Part shown: piece by piece, positions 49,166 to 57,571 of the stretch
Layout of the letters: the number at the start of each line of letters is the position of its first letter
Position numbering within the stretch: the stretch's first letter is position 1
Assembly (NCBI GenBank): GCA_016125155.1
Contig: WGMI01000002.1
Location: 43,750-107,749 of the forward strand
Origin: a bacterium
GTDB taxonomy: Bacteria > Bacteroidota > Bacteroidia > Flavobacteriales > Schleiferiaceae
Reading direction: 5' to 3'
DNA: 64,000 nt
The notes under the pieces: model-generated
Told to the model about the DNA's origin: nothing
Seen by the model: the letters and a program-made list of their open reading frames with translations, nothing else
The model's database searches: none
Made by a program: the position numbers and the translations under genes

Positions 49166-49728
49166 GGAAGCTGTTTGGATTCTTCGATGGTGATGCGCTG
49201 ACCGTCGTTGAACGCCAAAATAAAGGCGTCTTTGATCCCCATTTTTCGAATCGATTCTACAAACCGTTCGGCTTCGGCAAAATCGCGAAAACTGCCGAGG
49301 GTGTATTTCATCAAACTGTCTTCGGTCCTCATTCTAAAATTGACGCTACCACTCTCGAACATGCTCAAATCGAGATTTTTATAAGCCCCAATTTGCACAA
49401 AATACCAGAGACCTTGATCGAAGGCCACAGCCGACTCGGTCTGCAACTGAATGCGCTGTAAACTATCTACCCTCATTTGGAGCGACTGAAGTGCGCGCAG
49501 GGCCGATTCGTCTTTGACCACCCTGGGATTGAGGTATTGATATACCGCCCAGGCCGCCAACAAAACCGCCAGAATTCCCCAGATCCACACCCCGGACCGG
49601 GTACGCCCCATCCGAGACCGGATTTGTTCCAACTCCTGACTTACCTGAGCATGTTGCTGACCGGACTCGTAGAGTTTGTCTTCGAGTTCATCGATCCGGT
49701 CTTGGGCTTCCTTGGGGATATAGGTCAT
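49162..49728 (-). CDS. SPOR-like domain membrane protein
   Basis: The protein has 188 residues. It has a coiled-coil cytoplasmic start (about 5-42), one membrane helix (about 47-65) and a periplasmic part with the SPOR-like pattern: GLWYFVQIGAYKNLDL and later YTLGSFRDFAEAERFVESIRKMG. SPOR domains bind denuded glycan strands of peptidoglycan, mostly at division sites. It lies 42 bases after the CobT-like gene and overlaps the barrel gene downstream. It may be co-transcribed with the B12 genes or have its own promoter. Confidence 0.75.
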   Translation of the reverse strand: MTYIPKEAQDRIDELEDKLYESGQQHAQVSQELEQIRSRMGRTRSGVWIWGILAVLLAAWAVYQYLNPRVVKDESALRALQSLQMRVDSLQRIQLQTESAVAFDQGLWYFVQIGAYKNLDLSMFESGSVNFRMRTEDSLMKYTLGSFRDFAEAERFVESIRKMGIKDAFILAFNDGQRITIEESKQLP

Positions 49729-49770
49729 CGAGTCGCGTTTTGGCGAAGCTACGCAAACCCGAAAAGAGTC

Positions 49771-50730
49771 TCAAACCAAGGCGAGCAAATGCAAAAGTGC
49801 CAATTGATAGTGTAGGGGGGCACACTCGGCTTGAGACGACTCGAAGACCGTGGGGCTGAGAAATACGGCGGGGGCTTCTTCGACCCATTCTTCCGGGGCG
49901 CGCTGTACCATAGTCGTATAGTGCAATGAGCCTGGCAACAGCAATTCCGACATGGCGGCCACTGTCCAGCCCCCCACGCCTCCCAACACGGTAAACCGCC
50001 CTTCAAGAGCCGATGCGGTAACGTAACCACACGCAAAAGCCAGTTCAAAGCTGCCGAAAAACGTCATCGAGGTAAAAGGGTCGCGGCTGTAGGGATGCCG
50101 TTTGATGGTTCGGTCCAGTTTGTGCGCCAGTTCTTGGGCCTTGTTTTCGGGTAAAAATCGCTTCAACAGGAGTTCTGGACGAAATCCGAAATGCAAGTAC
50201 AACAACGCTGCGCACGACACAAAACCCGACGGATTGACCCATTCGAGCGCATTCCACAAAGCCCCGCGGTGGACCTCTTCCCGAGCCCATTGCTGCCCTT
50301 TTTCCAAGGCAGAACGACACTCGGCCGTGGTCAGAGCCGGTCCGTAATACGGATCTCGGCTAAACAGCCCGCACCTGCGGTCTACAAATCGCTCTTTCTG
50401 CAACCAATATTCGATGTCGTGGCTGAGCTCGTGAGAACAGGCCAATTCGACAAAAATTCGGGGCACCTCTCCGAGCAAGACTTCGCTGGGCTCTTTGAGA
50501 TCGGCCATAATTTCTGCCGCGAGGTCGTAGTCCTCCCGAAATCCCAACCAATCGATGTTGAGCGCAGAATCGCCGAGCAAACTATACACGCTTTTGCGGT
50601 GCGGATTCCGGGGTTCGTGGTGTTGAATTTCTCGGGCCCAAAACAACTGCGCGTCCAATTGTCCACGGGCTCCCAGCGGTCGACTGTGGCCCAGGCGTTC
50701 GTGCAGTGGAATCAGCGCCCGTTCGGTCAT
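49771..50730 (-). CDS. Divergent CobT-like protein (nicotinate-nucleotide:DMB phosphoribosyltransferase fold)
   Basis: The protein has 319 residues. I identify it by order of family-like blocks. The opening LGARGQLDAQLFWAREIQ matches the CobT GSLGRLEELA start, and PALTTAECRSALEKGQQWA the AMTREEA helix. The region ALEWVNPSGFVSCAALL stands where CobT has GEMGIGNTT (Glu163 conserved, glycine loop changed). DPFTSMTFFGSFELAFACGYV matches the LGGFEIAAM block. CobT normally joins dimethylbenzimidazole to ribose phosphate. A Glu302 near AECAPLHYQLAL may equal the catalytic Glu317. The GDHG region is altered (GDSALN). It overlaps the propeller gene (ATGA) under a cobalamin riboswitch. Activity is uncertain. 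Confidence 0.65.
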   Translation of the reverse strand: MTERALIPLHERLGHSRPLGARGQLDAQLFWAREIQHHEPRNPHRKSVYSLLGDSALNIDWLGFREDYDLAAEIMADLKEPSEVLLGEVPRIFVELACSHELSHDIEYWLQKERFVDRRCGLFSRDPYYGPALTTAECRSALEKGQQWAREEVHRGALWNALEWVNPSGFVSCAALLYLHFGFRPELLLKRFLPENKAQELAHKLDRTIKRHPYSRDPFTSMTFFGSFELAFACGYVTASALEGRFTVLGGVGGWTVAAMSELLLPGSLHYTTMVQRAPEEWVEEAPAVFLSPTVFESSQAECAPLHYQLALLHLLALV

Positions 50731-51767
50731 CGAAATGCGAAGTTCGTTGGGATGAGGCCAACTTGAAAACTATCGACGACCGAGCCGTCGGTTCTGAGGC
50801 GAACCGCGTAGCCTTCTACACTATAATTCAAGGGGTTAGATAAAAGTATGTAGCCTCTAAACGGATCGAAGCCGGTGCTGTAGTAGGTACCCGATTTGAC
50901 CTTGACCGGCGAACCCAGCGCGGCATCGGTGGAATACAGACTGCCCCCGTACACGGCGTTGAGGAAATACAACTGGTTTGAAGCTTGATCTGCACAGAGC
51001 CTTCCAGGATTTCCAAAGCCCAAATCGAAGTCGAAGGCATCCGACAGGGTGCCGTCCAATCCGAGCTTGACCAATCGGCCGGGTGTGTTGTTGGCAGGAT
51101 TGCCCCAATCAGTATAACCCGCGCACAGCACGTACACATGTTGTCCCATCACCAACAGAGACGAAGGTTGATCGCCTACCACCACCGTTTGAACCGAACC
51201 ACTGCCTATGTTGATGATGCTGATGGTGCTGTCTCGGGCGAACCCGCCAGAGTTGGCCACGTACACATGGCCATTGTGGTAGGCCAGTTGTTCGGGTCCG
51301 TTGCCCACGGCAAAGGTATCCAAAATGGCCAGGGAACCCATATCGACCACAAAAACAGCATTCGAATTCCAATCGGATACCGCTGCGATGCCCGCACTGA
51401 TTTCGACGGCAAAGCGCGGAGCGCCCAAACCGAATATCTTGCCTTTGCTGACAAAACTGCCCGCGTCTACGGCCTCTAGTGTCCCGCTGAGATTGGAAAC
51501 AATCCAGGCCTCATTGGTGCTGCTAAAGACCAAGGACATCAAGATGGCTCCCGCAGGGACTCCATTGTTGTTCGAGTAGACATCGGTTTCTACAACCCCT
51601 GTGGCGTCTGAGCGATAGCTGAGGGTACCGCTTCCGGCCACAAAAGGCCCTTCATTGACCACATAAACGCCCGCCCCGTAGCCTCCCGTAGGGACAGGAT
51701 TGTCGGCCTCTTTCGTACACGCATTAAGGACGAGGAGCAGTCCCAATAAGCTCAATGTCTTGTTCAT
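50727..51767 (-). CDS. Lipidated YncE/DUF5074-type beta-propeller, candidate BtuG-like B12-binding surface protein
   Basis: The 346-residue lipoprotein (signal LLGLLLVLNAC, Cys17) has a repeated YVTN-like beta-propeller pattern: YGAGVYVVNEGPF, AVSDWNSNAVFVVDMG, LAYHNGHVYVANSGGF and VMGQHVYVLCAGYTDWG. In Bacteroides, BtuG, a surface propeller lipoprotein next to BtuB, binds cobalamin with very high affinity. This protein is in the same place, downstream of btuB, so a BtuG-like role is likely though unproven. Start 51767 gives the best signal. An ATG at 51785 adds six residues. It overlaps the btuB end by 44 bases and the CobT-like gene by four. Confidence 0.75.
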   Translation of the reverse strand: MNKTLSLLGLLLVLNACTKEADNPVPTGGYGAGVYVVNEGPFVAGSGTLSYRSDATGVVETDVYSNNNGVPAGAILMSLVFSSTNEAWIVSNLSGTLEAVDAGSFVSKGKIFGLGAPRFAVEISAGIAAVSDWNSNAVFVVDMGSLAILDTFAVGNGPEQLAYHNGHVYVANSGGFARDSTISIINIGSGSVQTVVVGDQPSSLLVMGQHVYVLCAGYTDWGNPANNTPGRLVKLGLDGTLSDAFDFDLGFGNPGRLCADQASNQLYFLNAVYGGSLYSTDAALGSPVKVKSGTYYSTGFDPFRGYILLSNPLNYSVEGYAVRLRTDGSVVDSFQVGLIPTNFAFR

Positions 51768-53673
51768 AACGTACTCTGCTTTCATGGATTTGGGGTTTGT
51801 TGAGGTGAAGCGCACACTGGATACCGACGCGCAACGATCGCCCGGGCATGGGTTGAAAAGGGACATAGGCATAATCGGTATCGAGGAGGTTGTCGCAGCG
51901 AACCCAGAAGTTCCAGCGCTGACCCAACAGCCGAAGAGACTGATAAACCTCCAGACTGAGCAGATGGAGCGGATCGAGGGTAGAGAGCGCGTTTGATCCC
52001 ACGGCATAGTGCTCCCATGTCGAGCTTGTTTGGTATTGGGCTTCGAGGCGAGTTCGCTTCCAAACCAACCCGGCATGGAGCCCCCCGCGCTGGCTGGGTT
52101 GTCCGGGCAAAACCGACCAGTCTCCAGAGCCCGATAGCCCCTGACTCCACTGCCCTTGGGCACTGGCCCCTCCAAAAATGCGGGTGTCGTTCCAGCCCTT
52201 GGAAACTTCCAAGGCCGCTTCAAAGCCATAACCCCTGCTCTGGTCGAGATTCTCAGGACTCCAGATTCCGTTGTCGCCGGGAATCCACCGAATCAAATCG
52301 CGGGTAGTCCGGGCCCAGACGGCCGATTGAAACACCCACCTCCATCGTTCGGTAGAAAAAATTGGGGCGTTCCACCGGGCCTCGGCGTTCCAGCCTTGTT
52401 CCGGAACCAAATCGGGATTGCCCCCTGGGCTCCAAAGCAGATCGTTGGCCGTAGGGGAGCGAAACGTCCGGGCAACGATCAGCTTCCAGTCGCCGAAAGA
52501 TCGATTGTACCCTAGCTGTAGCGATCCCGAAGGATAGAGGCCGCGGTACGATTCCATTTTAATCAAACCGATCAACCCCAAACGGCTTCCGATAACCCGA
52601 GACGCTTGGGCTCCAAACCCGCCTTGTGCAACGGTTCCTTGCTTGTGAATTCCGCCCACCGTGGCCAAAGTACCCTGGGCCAGCATCACGATTTTGGTGG
52701 ACTTTACGTTCAACACCGTGCCCCTTGCATCGAACAAATAGGTCTGGGCTTGATTGAAATCGTAGGCATCGGCACTGTTCAACGCATCGAGTGCGGCATT
52801 GTAGTAGGTCCCCTCTTCGACAAACCAACCCAGCTTGACATCCCAACGGGTCGACTTGAAGCTGAGATGCTGCCGAATCCAAAAATCGGATTGGCGCTGT
52901 CCAGACGAGGTGGCTCTGAGGGATTGATCTGGGATGCCCGTTTGCTGCCCTTGCACCCACAAACGGTAGCTCCAATGATGGTCCATCGGGGAATAAAACC
53001 GATAATGGTACAGCACTGCATAGCGCTCCCAATCGGCGTTTTCCCGGGTCAAATCGCCCCGTCCCAAGGGATCATCATAACCGTAGTCGTTCCGAGCCCC
53101 CGAGGCGCTCAGCGCGAGGTGGTGTTCGTGTTTGCGGTCGCCCCGGGCATAGGTGGCATGGGCCCCAAAAGCACCGAAACTACCGGCTTCGATACCAGCA
53201 GAAACATCCGTACCTATCTGACCGGGCGCGATTTCTTCCAATTGAATGCTCCCCCCTGCGCTCCCTGCCCCGATCCCCGCAGACACCTGGGCACTTTGAA
53301 CCGAAACCTTCGAAAAAAAGACGGGGGGCAGGGTGCTCCAATCGGTGACACCCAAGGCGGGCGAATTGAGCGGCAATCCTTCCCAAAACACCGTGGTTTG
53401 TGCCCCACCCAGGCCTCGGGTGCCCGAAGAAGCGTACTGCCCGGGAGCCGAAGCGCGAATCCACAAGGTAGAATGGGGACCCAAGACTTCCTGGAGCAAG
53501 CTTTTGCTTCCAATTCTCGCAACGCTGTCCGAATAGAGCTGGGTTTTTGGGGGGTACCAACCCTGAACGACAACCTCGTTCAGCACCTGAGCCGAGGCGG
53601 TGCCGATCGATAAAAGCGCAAAAAGCCCCAGACCCATTGCGGTGGTCTGGAACCAGAGGGTACTTCGGTGCAT
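51724..53673 (-). CDS. btuB: TonB-dependent cobalamin receptor, BtuB-type
   Basis: A 649-residue outer-membrane receptor. The signal peptide ends about residue 28 (GTASAQ). The plug domain (about 30-150) contains YASSGTRGLGGAQTTVFWEG and SAGIGAGSAGGSIQL. A 22-strand barrel follows. The last barrel strand (RSLRVGIQCALHL) is followed by an unusual tail of about 25 residues that overlaps the next gene. The B12 specificity is inferred from the cobalamin riboswitch directly upstream and the propeller partner. Start at 53673 is set by the signal peptide and a purine-rich site (AAGGAAGG) just before it. The longer frame from 53790 runs into the riboswitch. Confidence 0.9.
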   Translation of the reverse strand: MHRSTLWFQTTAMGLGLFALLSIGTASAQVLNEVVVQGWYPPKTQLYSDSVARIGSKSLLQEVLGPHSTLWIRASAPGQYASSGTRGLGGAQTTVFWEGLPLNSPALGVTDWSTLPPVFFSKVSVQSAQVSAGIGAGSAGGSIQLEEIAPGQIGTDVSAGIEAGSFGAFGAHATYARGDRKHEHHLALSASGARNDYGYDDPLGRGDLTRENADWERYAVLYHYRFYSPMDHHWSYRLWVQGQQTGIPDQSLRATSSGQRQSDFWIRQHLSFKSTRWDVKLGWFVEEGTYYNAALDALNSADAYDFNQAQTYLFDARGTVLNVKSTKIVMLAQGTLATVGGIHKQGTVAQGGFGAQASRVIGSRLGLIGLIKMESYRGLYPSGSLQLGYNRSFGDWKLIVARTFRSPTANDLLWSPGGNPDLVPEQGWNAEARWNAPIFSTERWRWVFQSAVWARTTRDLIRWIPGDNGIWSPENLDQSRGYGFEAALEVSKGWNDTRIFGGASAQGQWSQGLSGSGDWSVLPGQPSQRGGLHAGLVWKRTRLEAQYQTSSTWEHYAVGSNALSTLDPLHLLSLEVYQSLRLLGQRWNFWVRCDNLLDTDYAYVPFQPMPGRSLRVGIQCALHLNKPQIHESRVRYEQDIELIGTAPRP

Positions 53674-53711
53674 CCTTCCTTTTTTCCCGAAAGAAGTGAG
53701 ACAAAACGGAC

Positions 53712-53890
53712 ATCGGCAGGTATTCGGACTCCACCCCCTGAGCCGAGGCCTTCCCCTGTCCGCAGACAGAGTGGCGCACGCGTTCGGCAAGGTTTGGAAT
53801 GGGTGTTACCGCTGCGGGTACAGCTCCCGGATTGCACGGGATTCCCTCTTTCGGCCATTCGGAATTGCACTTCCGTTGGGCACCGACTTC
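53712..53890 (-). promoter_or_regulatory. Cobalamin riboswitch controlling btuB
   Basis: Read on the minus strand the leader has all the landmarks of a cobalamin riboswitch: a stem with GGGAATCCCGTGCAATCCGG, the core GAGCTGTACCCGCAGCGGTA (53804-53824), a long variable arm, and the 3' conserved GAGTCCGAATACCTGCC (53715-53731). It ends about 40 bases before the btuB start, where the ribosome-binding purines lie. In this class, B12 binding hides the start region and lowers expression. Boundaries are approximate. Downstream genes to at least 49771 are probably under this control. Confidence 0.92.
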
Positions 53891-53895
53891 CGGGG

Positions 53896-53923
53896 TAAAC
53901 GTACGACGAAAAGTCCGTTGCAA
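53896..53923 (-). promoter_or_regulatory. Promoter of the btuB operon (-33 TTG, -7 TACGTTTA)
   Basis: On the minus strand a TTG (53921-53923) and a TACGTTTA (53896-53903, one mismatch from TAnnTTTG) are spaced 17 bases apart, and the riboswitch starts a few bases downstream. The spacing fits Bacteroidota promoters. Confidence 0.5.
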
Positions 53924-53962
53924 AACTTTCGAACTCATGGAATCTTTCGGGGTTCTTAAAGC

Positions 53963-54124
53963 GTGAAGCCGTCAGAACGTCCCCAAAAAATCTGTCCGGT
54001 GTGTTCCCGTCCCTTTTCTTGGCGTAAAAAGTGGGAACGTACTTGGGAAAGCGTGCGCTATTGCAGCGAGCGTTGCCGGAGGCACAGAGCCACGGGAAAA
54101 CAGACCGAACACAAGTCGGCATGA
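53963..54124 (+). CDS. DUF2256 zinc-ribbon small protein
   Basis: A 53-residue protein starting with GTG, easily missed because of length and start codon. The sequence matches DUF2256: [17 protein letters not shown], then [11 protein letters not shown], with a four-cysteine zinc site (CxxC and CxxxC). DUF2256 genes are often next to, or fused to, cryptochrome/photolyase genes. Here the stop overlaps the ATG of the photolyase-family gene, so they are translated together. The exact role is unknown. Confident on the family because of the cysteine and tryptophan pattern. Confidence 0.88.
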   Translation: MKPSERPQKICPVCSRPFSWRKKWERTWESVRYCSERCRRHRATGKQTEHKSA

Positions 54125-55350
54125 GCATCCTGATCCTGTTTCGACGCGATCTGAGAATCGTCGATCATTCAATACTCGAGCATGCTCAGGCACTGGGATA
54201 TACCTGCCATGCCCTTTTTGTGTGGGACCACCGATGGCAGCAAACCACACCGGCAGGATTTGCTCGTATGGGTCATCTCTCCCGTCGCTTTGTAGAACAA
54301 GCGCTCACTGAACTGGAACGGGGTCTGGCGTCCAAGGGGGTTGTTTTGAAACAGCTCGAAGGTCCCGTAGCGAGAACGGCTACCGCCTATGCTCGTTCGA
54401 TTGAAGCCGATGCGATTTGGATGCACCATGTCTGGGGCAGCGAAGAAGAAGCCGACGAAAGGAACATCAGCCGAGATTTCCCCACCCGCCTTTTTTCGGA
54501 TTTCAGTTTGTTCGAAACGCTTCCCTCGGTCGTCGATCCACTTCCGTTTTCGTTTACCGACTTCCGCAAGAAAATCGAGGCTGTGGGTCTTCCAAAAACC
54601 GAACCGAAAGCGGGCCCTTCTGGTTCGATAGGGACTCCGGCTTTAGACCCCCAGGCCGATCCGCGTTCGGCTTTTCCGTTCAAGGGGGGCGAAGAACAGG
54701 GTTGGGCGCGATGGAATCAGTACAAAGCGGTTGGTCTCAAACAATACAAGGAAACCCGAAACGAACAAATCGGAATCGACTATTCGAGTAAACTGAGTCC
54801 CTATTTGGCATGGGGATGCCTTTCCATCCGAGCGCTTTGGTCCGACTTGAAGCATTTTGAAGCCGAATTCGGTGCGAACGAATCGACCTATTGGATCGGT
54901 TTTGAATGGCTGTGGAGAGAGTTCTTTTTGTGGAACTGGGACCAGAAAAAAGGGGGTTTTTACGGCTATCGAACTTCGGAGATTTTGGAAGTTCCGCCCG
55001 AGGCTTTTGAACGCTGGCGAATGGGTCAGACAGGGCAATCCTGGATCGATGGTCATATGCGGGAGCTACTGAAGACGGGGTATATGAGCAATCGGGGACG
55101 CCAAAACGTCGCCTCGTATTTGATTCACGATCTGGGCGTTTCTTGGGTGTGGGGCGCGCTGTGGTTTGAAAGTGCCTTGATCGACTACGAACCCTGCAAC
55201 AACTATGGAAACTGGACGTATTTGGCGGGGATGGGCAACGACCCCCGCTCGAATCGGCGCTTTGATCCCCGGGGGCAACAGCAGCGGTATGATCCAGAGC
55301 ATTGTCACAGTCGATTGTGGCTGTCGGAAGATGCGGGCATTGTACGTTAA
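54121..55350 (+). CDS. Cryptochrome DASH / photolyase family protein
   Basis: A 409-residue flavoprotein. The N-terminal alpha/beta domain [14 protein letters not shown] and the FAD-binding domain [19 protein letters not shown] are typical of cryptochrome-DASH and class I photolyases. DASH members repair cyclobutane dimers, mainly in single-stranded DNA, using light. The usual DASH ending [13 protein letters not shown] is also seen. The start at 54121 is fixed by the overlap with DUF2256 (ATGA) and by the family opening. The frame begins earlier at 54031 but those residues are out-of-frame DUF2256. Confidence 0.87.
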   Translation: MSILILFRRDLRIVDHSILEHAQALGYTCHALFVWDHRWQQTTPAGFARMGHLSRRFVEQALTELERGLASKGVVLKQLEGPVARTATAYARSIEADAIWMHHVWGSEEEADERNISRDFPTRLFSDFSLFETLPSVVDPLPFSFTDFRKKIEAVGLPKTEPKAGPSGSIGTPALDPQADPRSAFPFKGGEEQGWARWNQYKAVGLKQYKETRNEQIGIDYSSKLSPYLAWGCLSIRALWSDLKHFEAEFGANESTYWIGFEWLWREFFLWNWDQKKGGFYGYRTSEILEVPPEAFERWRMGQTGQSWIDGHMRELLKTGYMSNRGRQNVASYLIHDLGVSWVWGALWFESALIDYEPCNNYGNWTYLAGMGNDPRSNRRFDPRGQQQRYDPEHCHSRLWLSEDAGIVR

Positions 55351-55410
55351 ACTCGCGCAAAAAAGCAGGGTTCGAAGAACAAGCCGTCGCAGGAAGCGTT
55401 ATGCTTATAC

Positions 55411-55451
55411 ACGGTTTAAAGCATTGGCTAGAACCACTAATAAACCGTTTA
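55411..55451. promoter_or_regulatory. Inverted repeat upstream of the TetR-like gene, possible operator
   Basis: ACGGTTTA (55411-55418) has its exact reverse complement, TAAACCGT, at 55441-55448. The latter half also forms the palindrome TAAACCGTTTA (55441-55451). It lies 29 bases before the TetR-type gene, where an autoregulatory operator is expected. The binding protein is an inference. Confidence 0.45.
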
Positions 55452-55479
55452 AAACGAGACGATTCAATCTAACATCCCC

Positions 55480-56208
55480 ATGCCCACCGCCAAAAAAACC
55501 CAACCTGCCACGGCCGAAGGTCTTGCTGCCGCCTACCGGCGTTTCGTTTTGCTCGAAGGAAGCGCCCCCAAGAGCATCTTTGCTTTTTGCGATGCCCATG
55601 GCTGGACCGAAGCCGATTTTTATGCGCATTTCACGGGTTTTGACCAGATTGAAGCCCGCTTTTGGACCGAGCGCATAGAAGCTACACTGGAACGGCTCAA
55701 GGGGAGCGAAGAATGGTCGGGATTTGGAGCGAGAGAAAAGCTCCTCGCCTTCTATTTCACATGGTTCGAAATGCTCATTGACGAGCGCAGTTTTGCGCTG
55801 GCTACGGCCCCCGGCCCAGGAAAGGCCTCTAGCGCCCGCTATGCTGGTTGGAAAGAGCTGTTTGTGCGCTTTGCCCGAGAACTGGTCGCCGAAGGCGAAT
55901 CCAATGGTGAAATTGAGCGCCGGAGTTTTATCGGCGAACGCTATCCCGAAGCCTTGTGGATGCAACAATTGTTCCTGCTCCAGTTTTGGAGCAACGACCG
56001 CAGCGCGGGGTTTGAAGATACCGATGCGGCCATCGAGAAAGCGGTCAACCTCGGGTTCGATTTGATGCGCAAAGGCGTGGTGGAATCGGCGGTGGATGCG
56101 TTTCGCTTCTTTGCCCGTAAATCGCCTATGGAAGCCTGGATGCCTTCGATGGATCGGAGCGGAAACAACCCCGTTTCGTCCTTTTTTGCGCGCAATTTCA
56201 AGGGATGA
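55480..56208 (+). CDS. TetR-like transcriptional regulator
   Basis: A 242-residue helical protein whose N-terminal 60 residues resemble a TetR helix-turn-helix (AYRRFVLLEGSAPKSIFAFCDAHG, with WTEADFYAHFTGFDQI). The rest is a helical ligand domain. The ligand is unknown. It overlaps by four bases the ABC1 kinase gene. TetR-like proteins linked to an ABC1 kinase are common in Bacteroidota, from memory. An inverted repeat upstream is a plausible operator. Confidence 0.7.
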   Translation: MPTAKKTQPATAEGLAAAYRRFVLLEGSAPKSIFAFCDAHGWTEADFYAHFTGFDQIEARFWTERIEATLERLKGSEEWSGFGAREKLLAFYFTWFEMLIDERSFALATAPGPGKASSARYAGWKELFVRFARELVAEGESNGEIERRSFIGERYPEALWMQQLFLLQFWSNDRSAGFEDTDAAIEKAVNLGFDLMRKGVVESAVDAFRFFARKSPMEAWMPSMDRSGNNPVSSFFARNFKG

Positions 56209-57539
56209 AAGAACAAGGCAAAATCCCCGTAGGCAAGGTTCAACGGGCTACCAAGTTTGTCGTGGCCGGTGCCAAAATAGGTGGAAACTATCTGAAATAT
56301 CAGGGTCAGCGTTTGTTCGATTCCGATCAGGCCCGGGCCGATCTCGATCAAGACAATGCCAAGGCAATTTACAGTTCACTGAGCGAGCTGAAAGGGAGTG
56401 CGCTGAAAGTGGCCCAAATGTTGTCGTTGGACACGGGTTTGTTGCCCCAGGCCTATACCGATCAATTTGCGCAGGCGCAATACAAAGCGCCTCCGCTTTC
56501 GTATCCGTTGGTGGTTCGGAGTTTTAAACGCGAATTGGGCCAAGAACCCCTCGAACTCTTCGACCGATTTGAACCCAAAGCCGTGGCTGCGGCATCGATT
56601 GGTCAGGTACACCGGGCGGAGAAAAACGGCGTGGTGTATGCAGTCAAATTGCAATATCCGGGGGTTGCGGACAGCATTGCCTCCGATCTCAAATTGGTGC
56701 GTCCCATTGCGATGAGCATGTTCAACCTCAATGCATCCGATTTAGATCATTATTTGGGCGAGGTCGAAGAGCGTTTGTTGGAAGAGTGCGACTATACTCT
56801 GGAACTCGAACGTTCCCTGCGACTTTCGGCCTTGTGTGCCGATCTGGAGGGCGTCGAATTCAGCCGGCCCGAACGGGCTTTGAGCTCGGGTAAAATTTTA
56901 ACCATGAGTTGGTTGGAAGGCATGCATATGGATGAGTTTCTCAAGACCAGCCCTTCTCAGGCTGTGCGAGATTCCATTGGGCAGTCGATCTGGGATTTTT
57001 ATGACCGTCAGATCCACGAATTGCGGGAGGTGCACGCCGATCCCCACCCAGGCAATTTTCTGTTTCAACCCGATGGGCGCGTCGGGGTCTTGGATTTTGG
57101 TTGCGTCAAAACGCTGACGCCTTCTTTTTACAAGTCGTATTTCCGGCTCATCCTGCCCGATTCTACCGCCAACGATACGGCTTATCGGCAATTGATGTAC
57201 GATTTGCGGTATTTGCTGCCCGAAGACAAGCCTGCCGATGCCGATTATTATCTCGAGCGAATCAAGGCCTTGAATGGGTTGCTCGGTTTGCCGTTTCAAT
57301 CGGCGGAATTCGACTTTGGAGACGCGGATTATTTTCAAAAGATCTACGCGTTGAGCGAATCGCTGTCTAAGGACAAACGCTTGCGGAGTGCCAATGGAGC
57401 ACGGGGTCCAAAAGATGCGATCTACATCAACCGTACCTATTTCGGATTGTATACGCTCCTGCATCAGTTGAAGGCCAAGGTGAATGTGACCGACCGCACT
57501 TCCCTGCTCCGAGCGGGTTTGAACGCTGCAGCGGTGTAA
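56205..57539 (+). CDS. ABC1/AarF (UbiB-type) atypical kinase
   Basis: A 444-residue protein of the ABC1/ADCK/UbiB family. The characteristic AAASIGQVHRA and the ATP-binding lysine in YAVKLQYPG are followed by the catalytic HADPHPGNFLF and metal-binding VLDFGCVKTL. The N-terminal KxGQ-like region (LKGSALKVAQMLSLDTG) is the ADCK signature, here with V-A instead of G-Q. Such proteins support isoprenoid quinone synthesis and membrane lipid metabolism. Coupled by overlap to the TetR-like regulator. Confidence 0.88.
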   Translation: MKEQGKIPVGKVQRATKFVVAGAKIGGNYLKYQGQRLFDSDQARADLDQDNAKAIYSSLSELKGSALKVAQMLSLDTGLLPQAYTDQFAQAQYKAPPLSYPLVVRSFKRELGQEPLELFDRFEPKAVAAASIGQVHRAEKNGVVYAVKLQYPGVADSIASDLKLVRPIAMSMFNLNASDLDHYLGEVEERLLEECDYTLELERSLRLSALCADLEGVEFSRPERALSSGKILTMSWLEGMHMDEFLKTSPSQAVRDSIGQSIWDFYDRQIHELREVHADPHPGNFLFQPDGRVGVLDFGCVKTLTPSFYKSYFRLILPDSTANDTAYRQLMYDLRYLLPEDKPADADYYLERIKALNGLLGLPFQSAEFDFGDADYFQKIYALSESLSKDKRLRSANGARGPKDAIYINRTYFGLYTLLHQLKAKVNVTDRTSLLRAGLNAAAV

Positions 57540-57571
57540 GCTTATGCAGATTCCCAGCGTACCTTGACCCT

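Noticed and set aside
57560..57567. TACCTTGA as promoter of the NUDIX gene
   Set aside because: One mismatch to the -7 consensus and no upstream TTG at spacing. Mentioned as weak candidate only.
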